Position numbers and translations under genes: made by a program. Source: Erinaceus europaeus (Eukaryota; Chordata; Mammalia; Eulipotyphla; Erinaceidae). From it: DNA of 64,000 nucleotides. A model generated the notes under the pieces. The model worked only from the letters and a program-made list of their open reading frames with translations. It was not told the origin of the DNA and ran no database searches. Location of the stretch: contig NC_080170.1 in NCBI RefSeq assembly GCF_950295315.1, positions 96,073,597-96,137,596 of the forward strand. The letters are read 5' to 3'. Each line of letters starts with the position of its first letter. Positions within the stretch are counted from its first letter, which is position 1. This document shows, piece by piece, positions 32,030-43,580 of this stretch.

Positions 32030-32330
32030 GGCGGATGTACCAGTGACAGTTGGAGTCTCCTTTCAGCCAAATAGCTCCCATATGTTACATAAAGCTGCTG
32101 CTGATTAAAATCCTATGGAAAAATGCAAGCTGTATCTGGAATAATAGCAGCCTGAATTCGATTTATCAGTCTTCAGGGGAAGTAAAGATAATCAAATTTC
32201 TCCCTTTGGCAACTTTGGGACCTAGCCATTTGCTGGGAAGACAATGCATCTGAGCTGTACACGGCCCATTTGTACACCTGTTGCCTGTTAATTACAGGTT
32301 TCAAGCATTTTGTAACCTTTTTTTTCTGTT
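32030..32330. other. Candidate conserved noncoding element
   Basis: Low-repeat, evenly composed 300-bp stretch, unlike the AT-rich or SINE-rich DNA around it. It holds a TAATTA homeodomain core, E-box-type CATCTG, AGATAA (GATA type) and a ttgcctgttaattacagg block. No long open frame. Conservation is only inferred; a function is not shown. Confidence 0.35.
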
Positions 32331-32724
32331 CACCTCTTGAGGGGTTTATCATTTAAAAGCAAGAGTTCTTTTGTGAAAACCAGTTACAGAAAAGTGCATG
32401 AGAAATTTGGGAGACTGGTAGAGAGATTAAGTTATGGGTGACATGAGGGGAAAACAGTTTTCATAGAGAAATCTGGGTTCCAGTATGACTTTTTAAAATA
32501 TATAAGTATGTTATCTAGAGGATTGATGTAAAGGTGGTGACAAAGGGGCAAAAAGGAGCCCCCCTTCCTCTCTGAGTTCTTCTTAGACTTAATGTACAAT
32601 CAAATTAACAGTATATAGATTAGGAGAAAAATATAAAAATGTCAGTGCATGTATATGAAGATCCTACATAACTTGCAAATTCTAAAGTAAATATAAAATA
32701 GGACAGACAAAAAACTTGTATTTT
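32331..32724. other. No recognisable feature
   Basis: About 400 bp of AT-rich unique-looking DNA. Confidence 0.45.
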
Positions 32725-32999
32725 ATTTATTTATTTTGCTACCAGGGTTATTATTTGGGCTCTGTGTCTGTAGTGACAAGTTTACCTTTCTTGATAGTAA
32801 TTTTTTTCTTTTTTTTTTTTTTATAACAGAGACAAAGAAAAATAGAGAGGGGGTGAAAGAGATACAAAGGGAGATACCAATAGCACTATTCACTATTTAT
32901 GAAGTTCCCCTTCTGCAGGTGAGGACCAGGAGCTTGAACCCAGGCCTTTGTTTATGGTTATCTGTGCACTCTACCTGGTATACTATAACTCAACCCCCT
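32725..32999 (-). mobile_element. SINE type 2 with worn 3' module, minus strand
   Basis: tgctaccagggttattattt is the reversed 3' module. After a poly-T come agacaaagaaaaatagagag, cccttctgcaggtgaggacc, reversed B box (gcttgaacccaggcc) and a worn head. The 98-codon frame (32736-33032) is not a gene. Confidence 0.82.
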
Positions 33000-33962
33000 A
33001 ATAAAAAAAAAATATTCCAAGTTAAAGAATGAGATAGGGACTTGCAAATTCAAGGCGAGTAGGGTCAGCTGCAAACAAACAAACATATTGTTCTTTGATT
33101 GGTATCTTTTCTGTCACATAGTTTTCATGAAAATAACCTTCATTTTTCTAGATAGTTGAAGCATGATAACATTTTCTCTTAATTCCCGTAGGCCCTTCAT
33201 TGACCTTATATTACATGTCTTAGAAGACCTGTGCTAAAAATCTTGGTGAGCCCTGACCAAACATTTTGGAGAAGCCCATTTGTAATCTCTGAGCGTTGGA
33301 TCCCTTACTTATAAAACAGGAATCATCTATATCAGGAAGCAAACTAGTGGATTGAATCAGATGATTTATGCTTGACTATACCTTGTGGAATTTTTTAGGT
33401 AGTGAAAACTGCAAAGAACTCAGGCACACATACTCTGTTCCAACTTTGTCACTAAGAAACTTGTCCAAACTCTCTGAGACCACACAGCCCTCTTTTGAGC
33501 TTCTGTCTGGGAAAACTCCTGGCTGTCAAAGGAATTTATTTTCTTTAGCCAATACATGAACCATCCCTCTCTTAGAGCATTTACTAATAGCAGCTTACAA
33601 CTGAATCTTTTCTCTGATCCTTGGTGATATGTGTATATCTCCTAGAACATTGGCAGTTTTAAAGTCTTTTTCAAGTACCTAGGAGTCATTTCTTTGAAAT
33701 ATAATGATCAGGAAGGAGAAGACATCTGTTTCCCAGTCTGTGAAGAAGAAGAGAATCCTAACTTACATCAGTCACTAACCAGCAGACAACCAGCTGACTG
33801 ACCTCATCATATTCTCACTGACCAGCTCTTTGCAATTTTTCATGTGCATTCCCATTTGCTGTTACCTCAGTTCTCCCTTTAAAACTCCAGGATACCTCCA
33901 TGCAAATCAATATGGGACTCAGCTCTTTCTTTTACTTAAAGATTTTTTTATTCTGTTTTCTC
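33000..33962. other. No recognisable feature
   Basis: About 960 bp, apparently single copy. A 63-codon frame (33368-33559) has no domain. Confidence 0.45.
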
Positions 33963-33975
33963 CTCTTTAATCAGT

Positions 33976-34250
33976 ATTTATTTATTTCTTTATTTATTTA
34001 TGCCCTTTTTTGCCCTTGTTTTATTATTGTAGCTATTATTGTTGTTGTTGTTGTTGGATAGGACAGAAAGAAATGGAGAGAGGAGGGGAGGACAGAGAGG
34101 CAGAGAGAAAGATAGACACCTGCAGACCTGTTTCATCTCTTGTGAAGCGAGTCCCCTGCAGGTGGGGATCCAGGGTCTCAAACCAAGATCCTTATGCCAG
34201 GACTTTGTACCACCTGTGCTTAACCAGCTGCACTACCGCCTGACTCCCTT
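33976..34250 (-). mobile_element. SINE type 1, minus strand, with 13-bp target duplication
   Basis: Complete copy: (TTTA)-like tail, gttgttggataggacagaaa, gacacctgcagacctgtttc, ctgcaggtggggatccaggg, reversed B box (tctcaaaccaagatc), reversed head (ctgcactaccgcctgactcc). Flanks: ctctttaatcagt (33963-33975) and ctctttaatcaat (34251-34263). Confidence 0.97.
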
Positions 34251-34263
34251 CTCTTTAATCAAT

Positions 34264-34587
34264 CTTTGACATTACAGACTGATGTTATGGTAACATGCAA
34301 AATTATTGCCCATGATCACTTTCTATGGTGTGTATGTGTTTGTGTATTTTGAAGGAGAGTGAGAGGTTTAGTCTTATTAGGAAAGGTCATGGGAGGAAGT
34401 TGGGTAAATGTGAAAAATTGTTTTCTAACAAATTCTGAGCAATAGGGCTGAGGACTAGTTCTGCTTATAAAAACTTCAAAGATCAAAAACAGAACTTAAA
34501 CAGATTTCATTATTTTACCTTCAGCCAAAAAGGAATTTAATGTAGATGCAGCTGAAGGTAAGAATTTATGTGGAGAATTAAGGAGTT
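34264..34587. other. No recognisable feature
   Basis: About 320 bp of unique-looking DNA. Confidence 0.45.
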
Positions 34588-34802
34588 AGGGGTTGGGTGG
34601 TGGTGTACCTGATTGAGCACACATGTTATAATGTACACCCAAGTTTGAGCCCCTGGTCTCCATCTGCAGGGGGAAAGCTTTGCAAGTGGTGAGGCAGTAT
34701 TAAAGGTGTCTCTCTGTCTCTTTCCCTGTCTCCTCCTTTCCTCTTGATTTTTGGCTGTCTCTGTCCAATAAATAAATAAAGGTAATTAAAAAATAAAAAC
34801 AT
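34588..34802 (+). mobile_element. SINE type 2, plus strand
   Basis: ggttgggtggtggtgtacct, B box (aagtttgagcccc), ctccatctgcagggggaaag, tggctgtctctgtccaataa, A-rich end. Complete. Confidence 0.95.
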
Positions 34803-35532
34803 TAAAATAGAAGTAAAGAATTAAATCAGCACTTTATTTCTCTCTAGGTCATGTTATCCAGTAAAATATTTCTCTAATACAACAACTTGTGTAGCTATTG
34901 AACATTTGAATTGTGGCTAATGGCAACTGAAAAAAAATGAATGGTTTAATTCAGTTTTAATTTATTCAAGTGTAAAAAGTTGCAACGGGCTTCTGACTAT
35001 TCTCTTTGCATCCATCATACTGTGCTTATTTTCTTACAGTTTTATTCTGTCTGCATGTGGGTCATGATAACTTCTGGACTTAGTCCTTAATGGTCACGAT
35101 CTCATAGGAAGAAGAAATCATCTTGTCTTTGCAGCTTTGCCAATTCCTGAGAAAGATTCCAATTGGCCTTGCTTAGGTGAGTCATGTTGTCTAAGCTCCT
35201 GAGACCCATACTGTTCTTACCAATTAAATTCCACACCTCTATAGAAGTACTCTGAATATAAGGAAATATTATCATTGTGGTTAAAGGAGTTAAAAGCAGA
35301 ACATTTAGGAGAATTGACCCTTTATAATAAAGGACAAAATCAGTTTGTTTACCTCCAAAATGTTGCACAGGGTTAAGAGTTGAAACTTTTTCTTAACATT
35401 ACATAATAGCATTTGCTACATAAAGACTGCAGGCAGTAGCAAAGACAATACGATATATACAATAGTATAGAAGTATAGTGTCTTCTTCTATAATTATAAT
35501 AGCAGCAGGGTCCAACATACATTCAAGAAATC
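34803..35532. other. No recognisable feature
   Basis: About 730 bp. An 88-codon minus frame (35102-35368) has no recognised domain. Confidence 0.45.
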
Positions 35533-35533
35533 T

Positions 35534-35828
35534 TGGGAGCCAGGCAGTAGTGCAGCGGGTTATGCGCACGTGGAACAAAGCACAAGAACCAGAGTAAGAA
35601 TCCCTGTTTGAGCCCATGGCTCCTCACCTGCAGGTGTAGCAGTTCTGCAGGTATAGCAGTCACAAGCACAAGCGGTGTAGCAGGTCTGCAGGTGTCTGTC
35701 TTTCTCTCAACAATAAATACAACAACAGGGGCAAGAAAAATGGGAAAAAATGGTCTCCAGGAGTGCAGGCACCAAGCCCCAGTGATAACCCTGGAGGCAA
35801 AAAAAAAAAGAAAATAAATAAATAAATC
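35534..35828 (+). mobile_element. SINE type 1-long, plus strand
   Basis: gggagccaggcagtagtgca, A box gcagcgggttatgcgc, B box (tgtttgagccc), an internal expansion around caggtgtagcagttctgcag, then the 3' module (gtctccaggagtgcaggcac ... gataaccctggaggc) and an AAATA tail. Confidence 0.93.
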
Positions 35829-36133
35829 TCATGTGCAAAGAGCAATCAAAAGAGTAAGAGCAAAGCATAGTAAGAACATAGTGCTGCCAACGGCTCTGTG
35901 ATTGGTAGTCTGCTTTATGAATACTTGGAAAATACTCTTCAAGGTATCTCAGAATACCATGGTGATTTGCTAGGGAACTGGAATATTTGTGAGTTGAGGT
36001 AGAAGTTTTTATAGCAGATAAAACTTTACTATTAATGTGATAATAGCCATGTTCAGAGTCTGGTACAGCTGAGACATTTGGATTACACATTTAAATACTA
36101 GGAACTAAGTGTTCAAATTTACTTACCATTACC

Positions 36134-36134
<1 letters not shown>
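35829..36134. other. No recognisable feature
   Basis: About 300 bp. A 127-codon minus frame (35707-36090) enters from the SINE and has no domain. Confidence 0.45.

Positions 36135-36135
<1 letters not shown>

Positions 36136-36184
<49 letters not shown>
36136..36184. repeat. (AC)n microsatellite
   Basis: About 24 pure AC units. Confidence 0.98.
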
Positions 36185-36185
<1 letters not shown>

Positions 36186-36582
36186 ATTCATATAAATTTC
36201 CTCTTCAAGAGACATATTTGAGATTGCTTCAGGAGTTAACTTTAGAACTTGGAAGGTTCAAACCTAAGTGTTGAAGAAGTATCTGATCCCTGACTTCCTG
36301 ATACTTGGTATAAATCCTACTGATTGTTACCTTTGCATCTATGTTTGTAAAATATATGTTGTTTGTCTGCCAGGTACATTCCTTTGACTAATAATACCAT
36401 GAGGCCCGTTTTTCAGGATGGGCCTCTTACAAGAATCCTGCTCTAGGCTGAGGTTTGGATATGTCAAAGATTTTTGTGGCCCACAGGCTGATAGGTTATT
36501 GTATACATGCAATTACTCATAACTCTGATGTCTAGCTGCTGCCCTGAGGGTCTGGAAATCATGCATGGGATAACTGAAATAA
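36185..36582. other. No recognisable feature
   Basis: About 400 bp of unique-looking DNA. Confidence 0.45.
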
Positions 36583-36594
36583 ACTCAATATTTT

Positions 36595-36840
36595 GCACAT
36601 GGACCGGCTTAAGGATCCCGGTTCAAGCCCCTAGCTCCCCATCTGCAAGGGAGTCGCTTCACAGGCAGTGAAGCAGGTCTGCATGTGTCTCTCTTTCTCT
36701 CCCCGTCTCTGTCTTCCCTTCCTCTCTCTATTTCTCTCTGTCCTATCCAACAACAATGACATCAATAACAACAATAATAATAACTACAACAATAAAACAA
36801 GGGCAACAAAAGGGAATAAATAAATATTAAAAAAAAAAAC
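36595..36840 (+). mobile_element. SINE type 1, 5'-truncated, with 12-bp target duplication
   Basis: Starts at cacatggaccggcttaagga, so the A box is missing; B box ggttcaagcccc intact. Full middle and A-rich tail. Flanks are perfect ctcaatattttg at 36583-36594 and 36841-36852. Confidence 0.97.
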
Positions 36841-37042
36841 CTCAATATTTTGTGGCATCAAAAGAATGTACCTGACATAATGACATTTGGATAATGTCAG
36901 TTTTAAGCACCTTTACTCTGATGTTTTCCCCTTGAAAATTGTATGCTGATCTTTATCTATGTGATGTATAACCACCTGTTATTTGTGTCTTGACATTTTA
37001 CTCCTGATGTATGTTCCTCTTAAAAATATCATTAATCTTCCT

Positions 37043-37341
37043 TGGGAGTCAGGCGGTAGCGCAGCGGGTTAAGCGCATGTGGCGCAAAGCTCAAGGACCT
37101 GCATAAGGATCCTGGTTCGAGCCCCTGGCTCCCCACCTGCAGGGGAGTTGCTTCACAGGTGGTGAAGCAGGTCTGCAGGTGTCTATCTTTCTCTCCCCCT
37201 CTGTCTACCCCCCCTTTCCATTTCTCTCAGTCCTACCCAAATACAACAACAACAATAATAACTACAACAATAAAACAACAAGGGCAACAAAAGGGGAAAT
37301 AAATAAATATTGAAAAAAAATTTAAAAAAAATTAAAAATAT
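37043..37341 (+). mobile_element. SINE type 1, plus strand, near-intact, 15-bp target duplication
   Basis: One of the best-preserved copies here. A box tagcgcagcgg (37057-37067), B box ggttcgagcccc (from 37114), the CTGCAGGGGAGT and GTGAAGCAGGTCTGCAGG blocks, the CAACAACAACAATAATAAC tail region and an A-rich end. Flanks are perfect atcattaatcttcct at 37028-37042 and 37342-37356. Both RNA polymerase III promoter boxes look usable. Confidence 0.98.
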
Positions 37342-37356
37342 ATCATTAATCTTCCT

Positions 37357-37815
37357 CATTCCTTTTGATATAATTCATAATTTTATGAATAAATACTCAG
37401 GGGAAAATCAGGATACTGGGCACTATCCCAGCCTGGCATGTCCTGTGTGTGTCCTTCCAGACTTCTTCAGATAAAACTGCATAATGACTGAAGTTATTTT
37501 CTCTCAACCCTGAGACATGTTGGTTTTCAGGGCCCTAGCCATTGGCTAAGTTTCTCTATCCACACCCATATCAGCCATACCTAAGTACTAGAGGAACCCT
37601 CTGTTGGGGAAGTTAGAATCAATCTGTATACTCAGACTAACAGTCAACCATTATATAGCCCTCTCAACTGTTAAAATATGAAAGTGACTTTGCATCTGTT
37701 TTACGTAACAATTGCCCTAAGTATCTCACTTTCTCTCTTACTCCTATTGTGTTAGCCAAGTATGCCTCTTGTGACAATCTAATTTAAGGGTTAATTCCCA
37801 GTGTAGGCAGGAATT
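37357..37815. other. No recognisable feature
   Basis: About 460 bp of unique-looking DNA. Confidence 0.45.
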
Positions 37816-37835
37816 CTCTAACACTGAGATACTAT

Positions 37836-38049
37836 TTTTTAAATTTTTTATCTTTATTTATTGGATGGAGATAGTCAGAAATTAAGAGGCTAGGGAAACA
37901 AAGAAGGAGAGAGACAGAGAGACACCTGGAATACTGCTTCACCACTTGCAAAGCTTTCCCCCTGCAGGTGGGGGCTGGGCCTTGAACCTGGGTCCTTGTG
38001 CACTGTAACATGTATGCTCAACCAGGTGCACCACCTCACCAGCCAGCCC
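37836..38049 (-). mobile_element. SINE type 2, minus strand, with target duplication
   Basis: T-rich tail, agagacacctggaatactgc, ccccctgcaggtgggggctg, reversed B box (ccttgaacctgggtcc), reversed head (accaggtgcaccacctc). Flanks acactgagatact (left, about 37820) and atactgagatatt (right, about 38052). Confidence 0.95.
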
Positions 38050-38731
38050 CAATACTGAGATATTCTTCAAGCTTGGTTTTGTTCATTTTTTTTTATCAAT
38101 GCCAATAATTTATCTAATGTTCAAAGATGGTTAATAAGCATCATCTTTGCCTCCACAAAGAAACTCAAGATAATCACTTTATCCTCTGTTAGCATTTTAT
38201 TTTGCTTGTGCACAGTCATACATCTGAATTGTTACTGACTACATAAATTTTAAATATTCTTGTGATCATAGAGGCAGACTATGGACTATTTATGATAAGT
38301 GGCTTTGTTTACAAGAGCCATAAAATCCTTGCTTTATGTCAGATGAAGTTAGAAGAAATAAAGAATTAACGTGCGTTTGTAGTGCTCTAGCACACAGTGA
38401 GAACTTACAAAATTTTATCAGTATGAACATTAATGGAGAATATGTGATACAAACAGATAAGAATTATCAACAGTTTACTTTCATCATTTCCCACTAAGTC
38501 CTTTTCTCATTCATGAACATGGGAATTAGAAGGAGAGAAATTTGTTCTGCGATTGACTGAGGACACTCATACATTCTTTGTTTAGAACTCAGTACATCCA
38601 TGGTTTTGACTTTCCTTCAGGAAGTGAATATTATCCACCTTAATATTTGAGTGATGCAAAGAACACTATCTTGCCAAAATATATACACACTATTATGTTT
38701 ATTGGGATGTATAGGTTTGTTTAGTTAGACT
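38050..38731. other. No recognisable feature
   Basis: About 680 bp of unique-looking DNA. Confidence 0.45.
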
Positions 38732-38940
38732 CAGTGTTGGGGAATAATAGGCCTGTAGGCTGTATATGGCTCTCTTAATCATTTGGTTTGGTCCTGGCAA
38801 GGCAGGACTGGAAATTCAATAAATCTAGGAGGCATATTAACACTAAGTGCTAATTTATAAGTTGATAATTTTGTCTGACCTGAGGATGATGTTATAAATA
38901 TTCTAGTAGCCCTTGGCACAAAAAAGATTCCCCACCCCTG
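38732..38940. mobile_element. Nonautonomous hAT-like DNA transposon
   Basis: Ends are inverted: cagtgttggggaa on the left against caggggtggggaa read inward from the right. The inner sequence (tttggtcctggcaaggcagg, cagtgatttataag-type run, gatgttataaatattctag) recurs in 43434-44338. A CAGGGGTGGG-type terminal repeat is characteristic of mammalian hAT (MER/Charlie-type) elements. No clean 8-bp target duplication, so it is old. Family name not assigned. Confidence 0.65.
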
Positions 38941-39262
38941 CATTAGGTAATGATAAAGTGGCTTATTAATTTATTTTAAGAGGAGGCTGAGTATCTGGGA
39001 AAAAGTATGTCCTTAATTCAAGACAGAAGAAATGAATAATTCTGAAGACAAATTGTAGTTGTTAACATCTAAACATAACTTCACAATTATACACCAAAAG
39101 CAAGAAGACATTGTTTTTGAAGAGGATTGATGGTTGAAATTTTCAAGAGCGTCTGTAGGATAAGTTGTATCAGTAAACTATATAGCCAAGTGATAGATAT
39201 GATGTGTTAGAGATAAGATAGCAAACTCACATAGTTTTTCTTAAAACTTCTTTTTGTTTGAC
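38941..39262. other. No recognisable feature
   Basis: About 320 bp of unique-looking DNA. Confidence 0.45.
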
Positions 39263-39435
39263 TATCTTCCTCCTCTCCTCAGATATGGATTGAAATAGAG
39301 AGAGGTTTTAGCCCTCTCATAGCAGAGCTACAGATGTCTCTCAGTCTCCTTCTCTTATCTCCCTTCTTTCTAAAGTTCTGGCTGTGTCTGTCCAACAAAG
39401 AAATAAATGATAATTTTTTTAAAAATAATAAAAAA
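39263..39435 (+). mobile_element. SINE type 2, 3' part, plus strand
   Basis: gagctacagatgtctctcag, CT-rich run, ttctggctgtgtctgtccaa, AAATAAATGATAA end. The tRNA-like head is unrecognisable. Confidence 0.75.
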
Positions 39436-39844
39436 TATAGAGAGGTAACTTGTTTCTTTATTCCCCTAAAACTGATATATGAACATCTCAGAGGTCAAAT
39501 TGCTCTTACAACCACAATATCTAATTCATGAATCGGCAACATTGATCTATGTTTCTTTACTCAAATTTGTTTACTTAGTGAAATTATGGCAACTACTATG
39601 ACTCCTGACAGTTCATCTTCAATGTTTGAGAGCATTTAGTAGGTGGCCAAGTGTCAGAGCAGCAATGTCATTTTGAGTAAGATATTTAAAGAAGAAACAA
39701 GTGCCATATGTCATGATAGTCATAATTTAACTTGCAAATCAATGTTGGCACGAGTTAGTTGGCAGCAGATGGTTGAACTCTTCTCTGTTTCAGACCCCAA
39801 GCGTATGCTTTACATTTTATGCTGGAAATCTAATTAAAATCCTC
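39436..39844. other. No recognisable feature
   Basis: About 410 bp of unique-looking DNA; 64-65-codon frames have no domain. Confidence 0.45.
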
Positions 39845-39847
39845 TCA

Positions 39848-40125
39848 TGGGAGTCAGGCAGTAGTGCAGCAGGTTAAGCGCGCGTGGCACAAAGAACAAG
39901 GACCAGAGTAGGGAGCCTGGTTCAAGCCCCTGGCTCCCCACCTGCAGGGAAGTCGCTTCATAGGCAGAGAAGCAGGTCTGCCGATGTCTGTCTTTCTCTC
40001 CCCCTCTGTCTTCCTCCCCTCTCTCCATTTCTCTCTGTCCTATCCAACAATGATGACATCAACAACAATAATAATAACTACAACAGTAAAACAAGGACAA
40101 CAAAAAGGAATAAAATATTTTTAAA
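39848..40125 (+). mobile_element. SINE type 1, plus strand
   Basis: gggagtcaggcagtagtgca, A box gcagcaggttaagcgcg, B box ggttcaagcccc, ctgcagggaagtcgcttcat, CT-rich middle, ATGACATCAACAACAATAAT and A-rich end. Confidence 0.96.
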
Positions 40126-40595
40126 GAAGTCCTTTTTTATCACCATCAGATTAATTATAAACAACTCTCCTTATGTGTTAAAAAATACCTGACCTATGTT
40201 TACCAAGCATTATGGCAAAACCTCTATTTTGAAGAATAATGTTCATTTACACCAAGTAGACCTATATTTATATTTTACATCTCATGAGCTACTATTCAAG
40301 TCAACCGTAAGTCACTTATTTAGGGCATGGACTGCTATTAAGATTACTTGTTGAATTTAACTTGAATAATTCTAGTTAATTTGATGGAACTTATTTAAGG
40401 ACAATTTTTTCTCCCAATAATTGCCATAGCGAACAATATCTTTTAAAGCATAATTATCAAGTATTCTGTCATATGGTAGTACAATTAATATAAAAGTCCA
40501 TTTGTTTCTATAATTTGCCTGTCCAAACATTTATGTGGAGAGGGCTGATGCTTCTATCACTTTTATTTGAATATGACAGGAGATAAAAATACCAG
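40126..40595. other. No recognisable feature
   Basis: About 470 bp of AT-rich unique-looking DNA. Confidence 0.45.
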
Positions 40596-40600
40596 TGGAT

Positions 40601-40757
40601 GGGCAGGGGTAGATAGCATAATGGTTATGCAAAGAGACTCTCATGCCTGAGGCTCTGAAGTCCCAGGTTCAATCCCCTGTACCACCATAAGCCAGAACTG
40701 AGTAGTGCTCTGGTAATAAAATAAAATAAAATAAAATAAAATAAAATAAAATAAATA
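40601..40757 (+). mobile_element. SINE type 3 with (AAAAT)n tail, plus strand
   Basis: ggggtagatagcataatggt, caaagagactctcatgcctg, B box ggttcaatcccc, gaactgagtagtgctctggt, then seven or so AAAAT units. Flanks aaataccagtgga (about 40588) and aaataccaatgga (about 40752). Confidence 0.97.
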
Positions 40758-40891
40758 CCAATGGACCGAAATATTTTGACTTAGTAAATCCAAAATTGTA
40801 TGCTCAGCATTTCAGTACAGATTGGGCTGTTTCTCACAAATGATTGAGTCATCAATAGACTAGTTCTGGATGTAATATAAAAACTTCAAGA

Positions 40892-41148
40892 GGGGGCTGA
40901 GCAGTAGTGCAGTGGGCTAAGTGCACATGGTGCGAAGAGCAAGGACCAGTTCAAGGATCATGGTTCGAGCCCCTGGATCTCCATCTGCAGGTTGATTCAC
41001 AAGCGGTAAAGCAGGTCTTCAGGTGTCTATCTTTCTCTCCCCCTCTATCTTCTCTGCCTCTCTCGATTTCTCTCTGTCATATCCAACAACTACATCAATA
41101 ACAACAAAAATAATAAACAACAAAGGCAACAAAAGGGAAAAAATATGT
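40892..41148 (+). mobile_element. SINE type 1, plus strand
   Basis: gggggctgagcagtagtgca, B box ggttcgagcccc, ctccatctgcaggttgattc, CT-rich middle, ATCAATAACAACAAAAATAA and A-rich end. Confidence 0.94.
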
Positions 41149-41289
41149 ATAGTCACCTAGATACTGCAAGAAAATAGCATTAATTTTTTTTTAAGAAAGA
41201 CCAATGCAATAAAATGGGTAAGAATGAATTATTCTTTCTCTTTTCTTCTTCCTTCCCTTCTTTCCTTTTCTCTTTCTCTTGCTTCTCTC

Positions 41290-41592
41290 TTTCATTTTTT
41301 TTCCTTATTACCATCAGAGTTATTGCTGCATCTTGGTGCCAGCACTACAGGTCCACTTCTCTGATGGCCATTTTTCCTTTTGTAAAAAATATTTTCTGTT
41401 TTATTGGATAAGATAGAGAGAAATTGAGAGAGGAGAGGAAGCTAGAGAGGGAGAGAGAAAGATAGATGCCTGATGACCTGTTTCACCACTTGTGAAGTGT
41501 CCCCCCTGCAGGTGGGGGTGGGTGGGAGCTTGAATCTGGGACCTTGAGTATGGTAATGTGTGTGCTTAACTGGGGGTGCCACCACCCACACC
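41290..41592 (-). mobile_element. SINE with 3' module, minus strand
   Basis: The reversed 3' module (ttattaccatcagagttatt ... cttctctgatggccattttt) is followed by ttattggataagatagagag, cccctgcaggtgggggtggg, reversed B box (gcttgaatctgggac) and reversed head (cttaactgggggtgccacca). Confidence 0.9.
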
Positions 41593-41727
41593 CATATTTA
41601 TTTATCAATATGTAATGAAACTGTGTTTTCATGATAAAAAGAGTGTGTGATCTAGCTTCTATTTATGCTATGCGGTAAAATTTACAATAAGCAGTAATAC
41701 TACCTTTACAATAAAAAAAAATGTAAT

Positions 41728-41925
41728 GGGATTTGATGGTGGCACACTTGGTTGAGTGCATATGTTACCATGCATAAGAACCCACGTTCAACTCCTGATG
41801 CCCACCTGAGGAGGGAAAGCTTCACAAGTGTGGGATGCTGCAGGTATCTTTCTTTCTCCTTCTCTCCTTTTCATCTTAGTTTATGTCTAGTTCTCTCCAG
41901 TAAATGAATAAATGAAATAAGAGAG
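41728..41925 (+). mobile_element. SINE type 2, plus strand
   Basis: gggatttgatggtggcacac, B box (cacgttcaactcc), gaggagggaaagcttcacaa, CT-rich middle and AATGAATAAATG end. Confidence 0.88.
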
Positions 41926-43430
41926 GTAGTTTGTAAACTTACAGTTGTCCTTGCAGTGATTAGAAAGCTGAGGTTTTTGGACAGTCAACTACCCCCCATC
42001 CCCCGAACAAAAAGACATTCTTTTGAAAGAAAAAGCAAGAGCAGATATCCCCTCTCCAAGAAGAGATAAATATTTGAATTGTAAAAGCTATTCAATAGAA
42101 TTAAACTAAAACTTTAAATTTTTTCTAAAGGTTGACTTTAACATTAGTGTATAACAGAATCCCTGGGAGGTAAGTCACAAGTAGGAACTGCACATATGCT
42201 TATTATGATCTTCTTCACAGTTTGTAGCAGGTATTTAAAACAGATTAGGAGCAGACTGGGAGACTTAAGAAAATATTTATTTTGATATAGGAATTTGGAG
42301 AATGGGAATAATTGTTATGGAAAAGGCATAACGTGTAACTTAGAATCTCCTCCTTTATTGTCTTTATGGAGAAGATACTCGAATTACTAGAAAAGGGATA
42401 TTGTCAGATATTGTCACCCTCTGGCCAGATGCTATTCTCTACTGAAGGTAAGTGAAAGAATCAAGAAAACACTGTCTTTGTAGGAGAGACAGGTGAACAC
42501 CATGAGCTCAGGTCACTTAGAGATTTCCTATCTTTAGGGAAGGAATATGACCACATGAAAAAAACCTCAATTTCAAGACTTGGATATACAGTATCTGTTT
42601 AGACTAAGATTGAAGCAGAGCAGTAGTGAATAACTTCCACCTACATTTCATTCTACTCAAGAGACCTATAGCACTTTTCAGTGATACAATACACAAGGAA
42701 GAGCAACGTGAAGAGATAGATCATTTCTCAGAGAGGAAGCAAAGACCTGAAACTGAGGCATGAGTAGACATTTAAAAAATGTATTCCCCATACCAAGTAC
42801 TTGTTTTAAACAGAGGAATTTAAAGATTGTAGTGACTGAAGGTCACCATGACAACCAAAAACACCAGAGAGAAGTTCACTTCAATTGCTGACTTGACTGG
42901 CACAAGCTCTACAATTGAAAGAGTAAGCTATTCCTAGTCACACATACTACTTACACATTCCTTTACTAATTTACACAAAATATTCACCTTTCAGTTCAAC
43001 GTAGTAAGGGTGAAAATAAACACCTATAAACTGTCAAGAGACAAAACCGTTAACAGGACCAGATTCAATAATTAGCTCAAGAACTTTGAGTAGCATAATC
43101 AAGATTTTGTAAGCAAAGGGCAACAGTTGCTCCACTGATGCCATTAGAGAGGATAAATAGAGGCAACAGTAAAGAACTCACTGCTCATGAATTCTAAAAT
43201 CTTAGAACAAGATACATATTTTTGAGTGTGCCAGCTCAAGAAGAAATAAGTTTGCCTGTATACATCTCTCATCATAGATCTGTATTATTTAAACAACCTA
43301 CCCTTTTCTATATAAAATGACATTGTCTCCCTCTTCCATGTATGTTCACTTGAGAACCAAAATCCTGAATAATTGTAAGAGACTAAGAAGTAGCTTCTAC
43401 TGCTTATCAGAGGTACGAGGAACATCCTGC
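41926..43430. other. No recognisable feature
   Basis: 1.5 kb, the largest block in the centre without a recognised repeat; AT-rich, no open frame with a domain. Confidence 0.45.
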
Positions 43431-43433
43431 CTG

Positions 43434-43524
43434 TAGTTCATATATACAGCTTGAAAGGTCATTTGGTTCTGTTCTGGCCAAGATAACCACTTGTAGGACT
43501 CTACATTCAATAAATCTAGGAACC

Positions 43525-43580
<56 letters not shown>

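Noticed and set aside
35707..36090. 127-codon minus-strand frame
   Set aside because: Starts in unique AT-rich DNA and ends inside a SINE; no domain, no splice context.
37043..37341. tRNA genes suggested by good A and B boxes in several SINEs
   Set aside because: No acceptor-stem pairing or complete cloverleaf, dozens of copies, A-rich tails and target duplications: these are SINEs.
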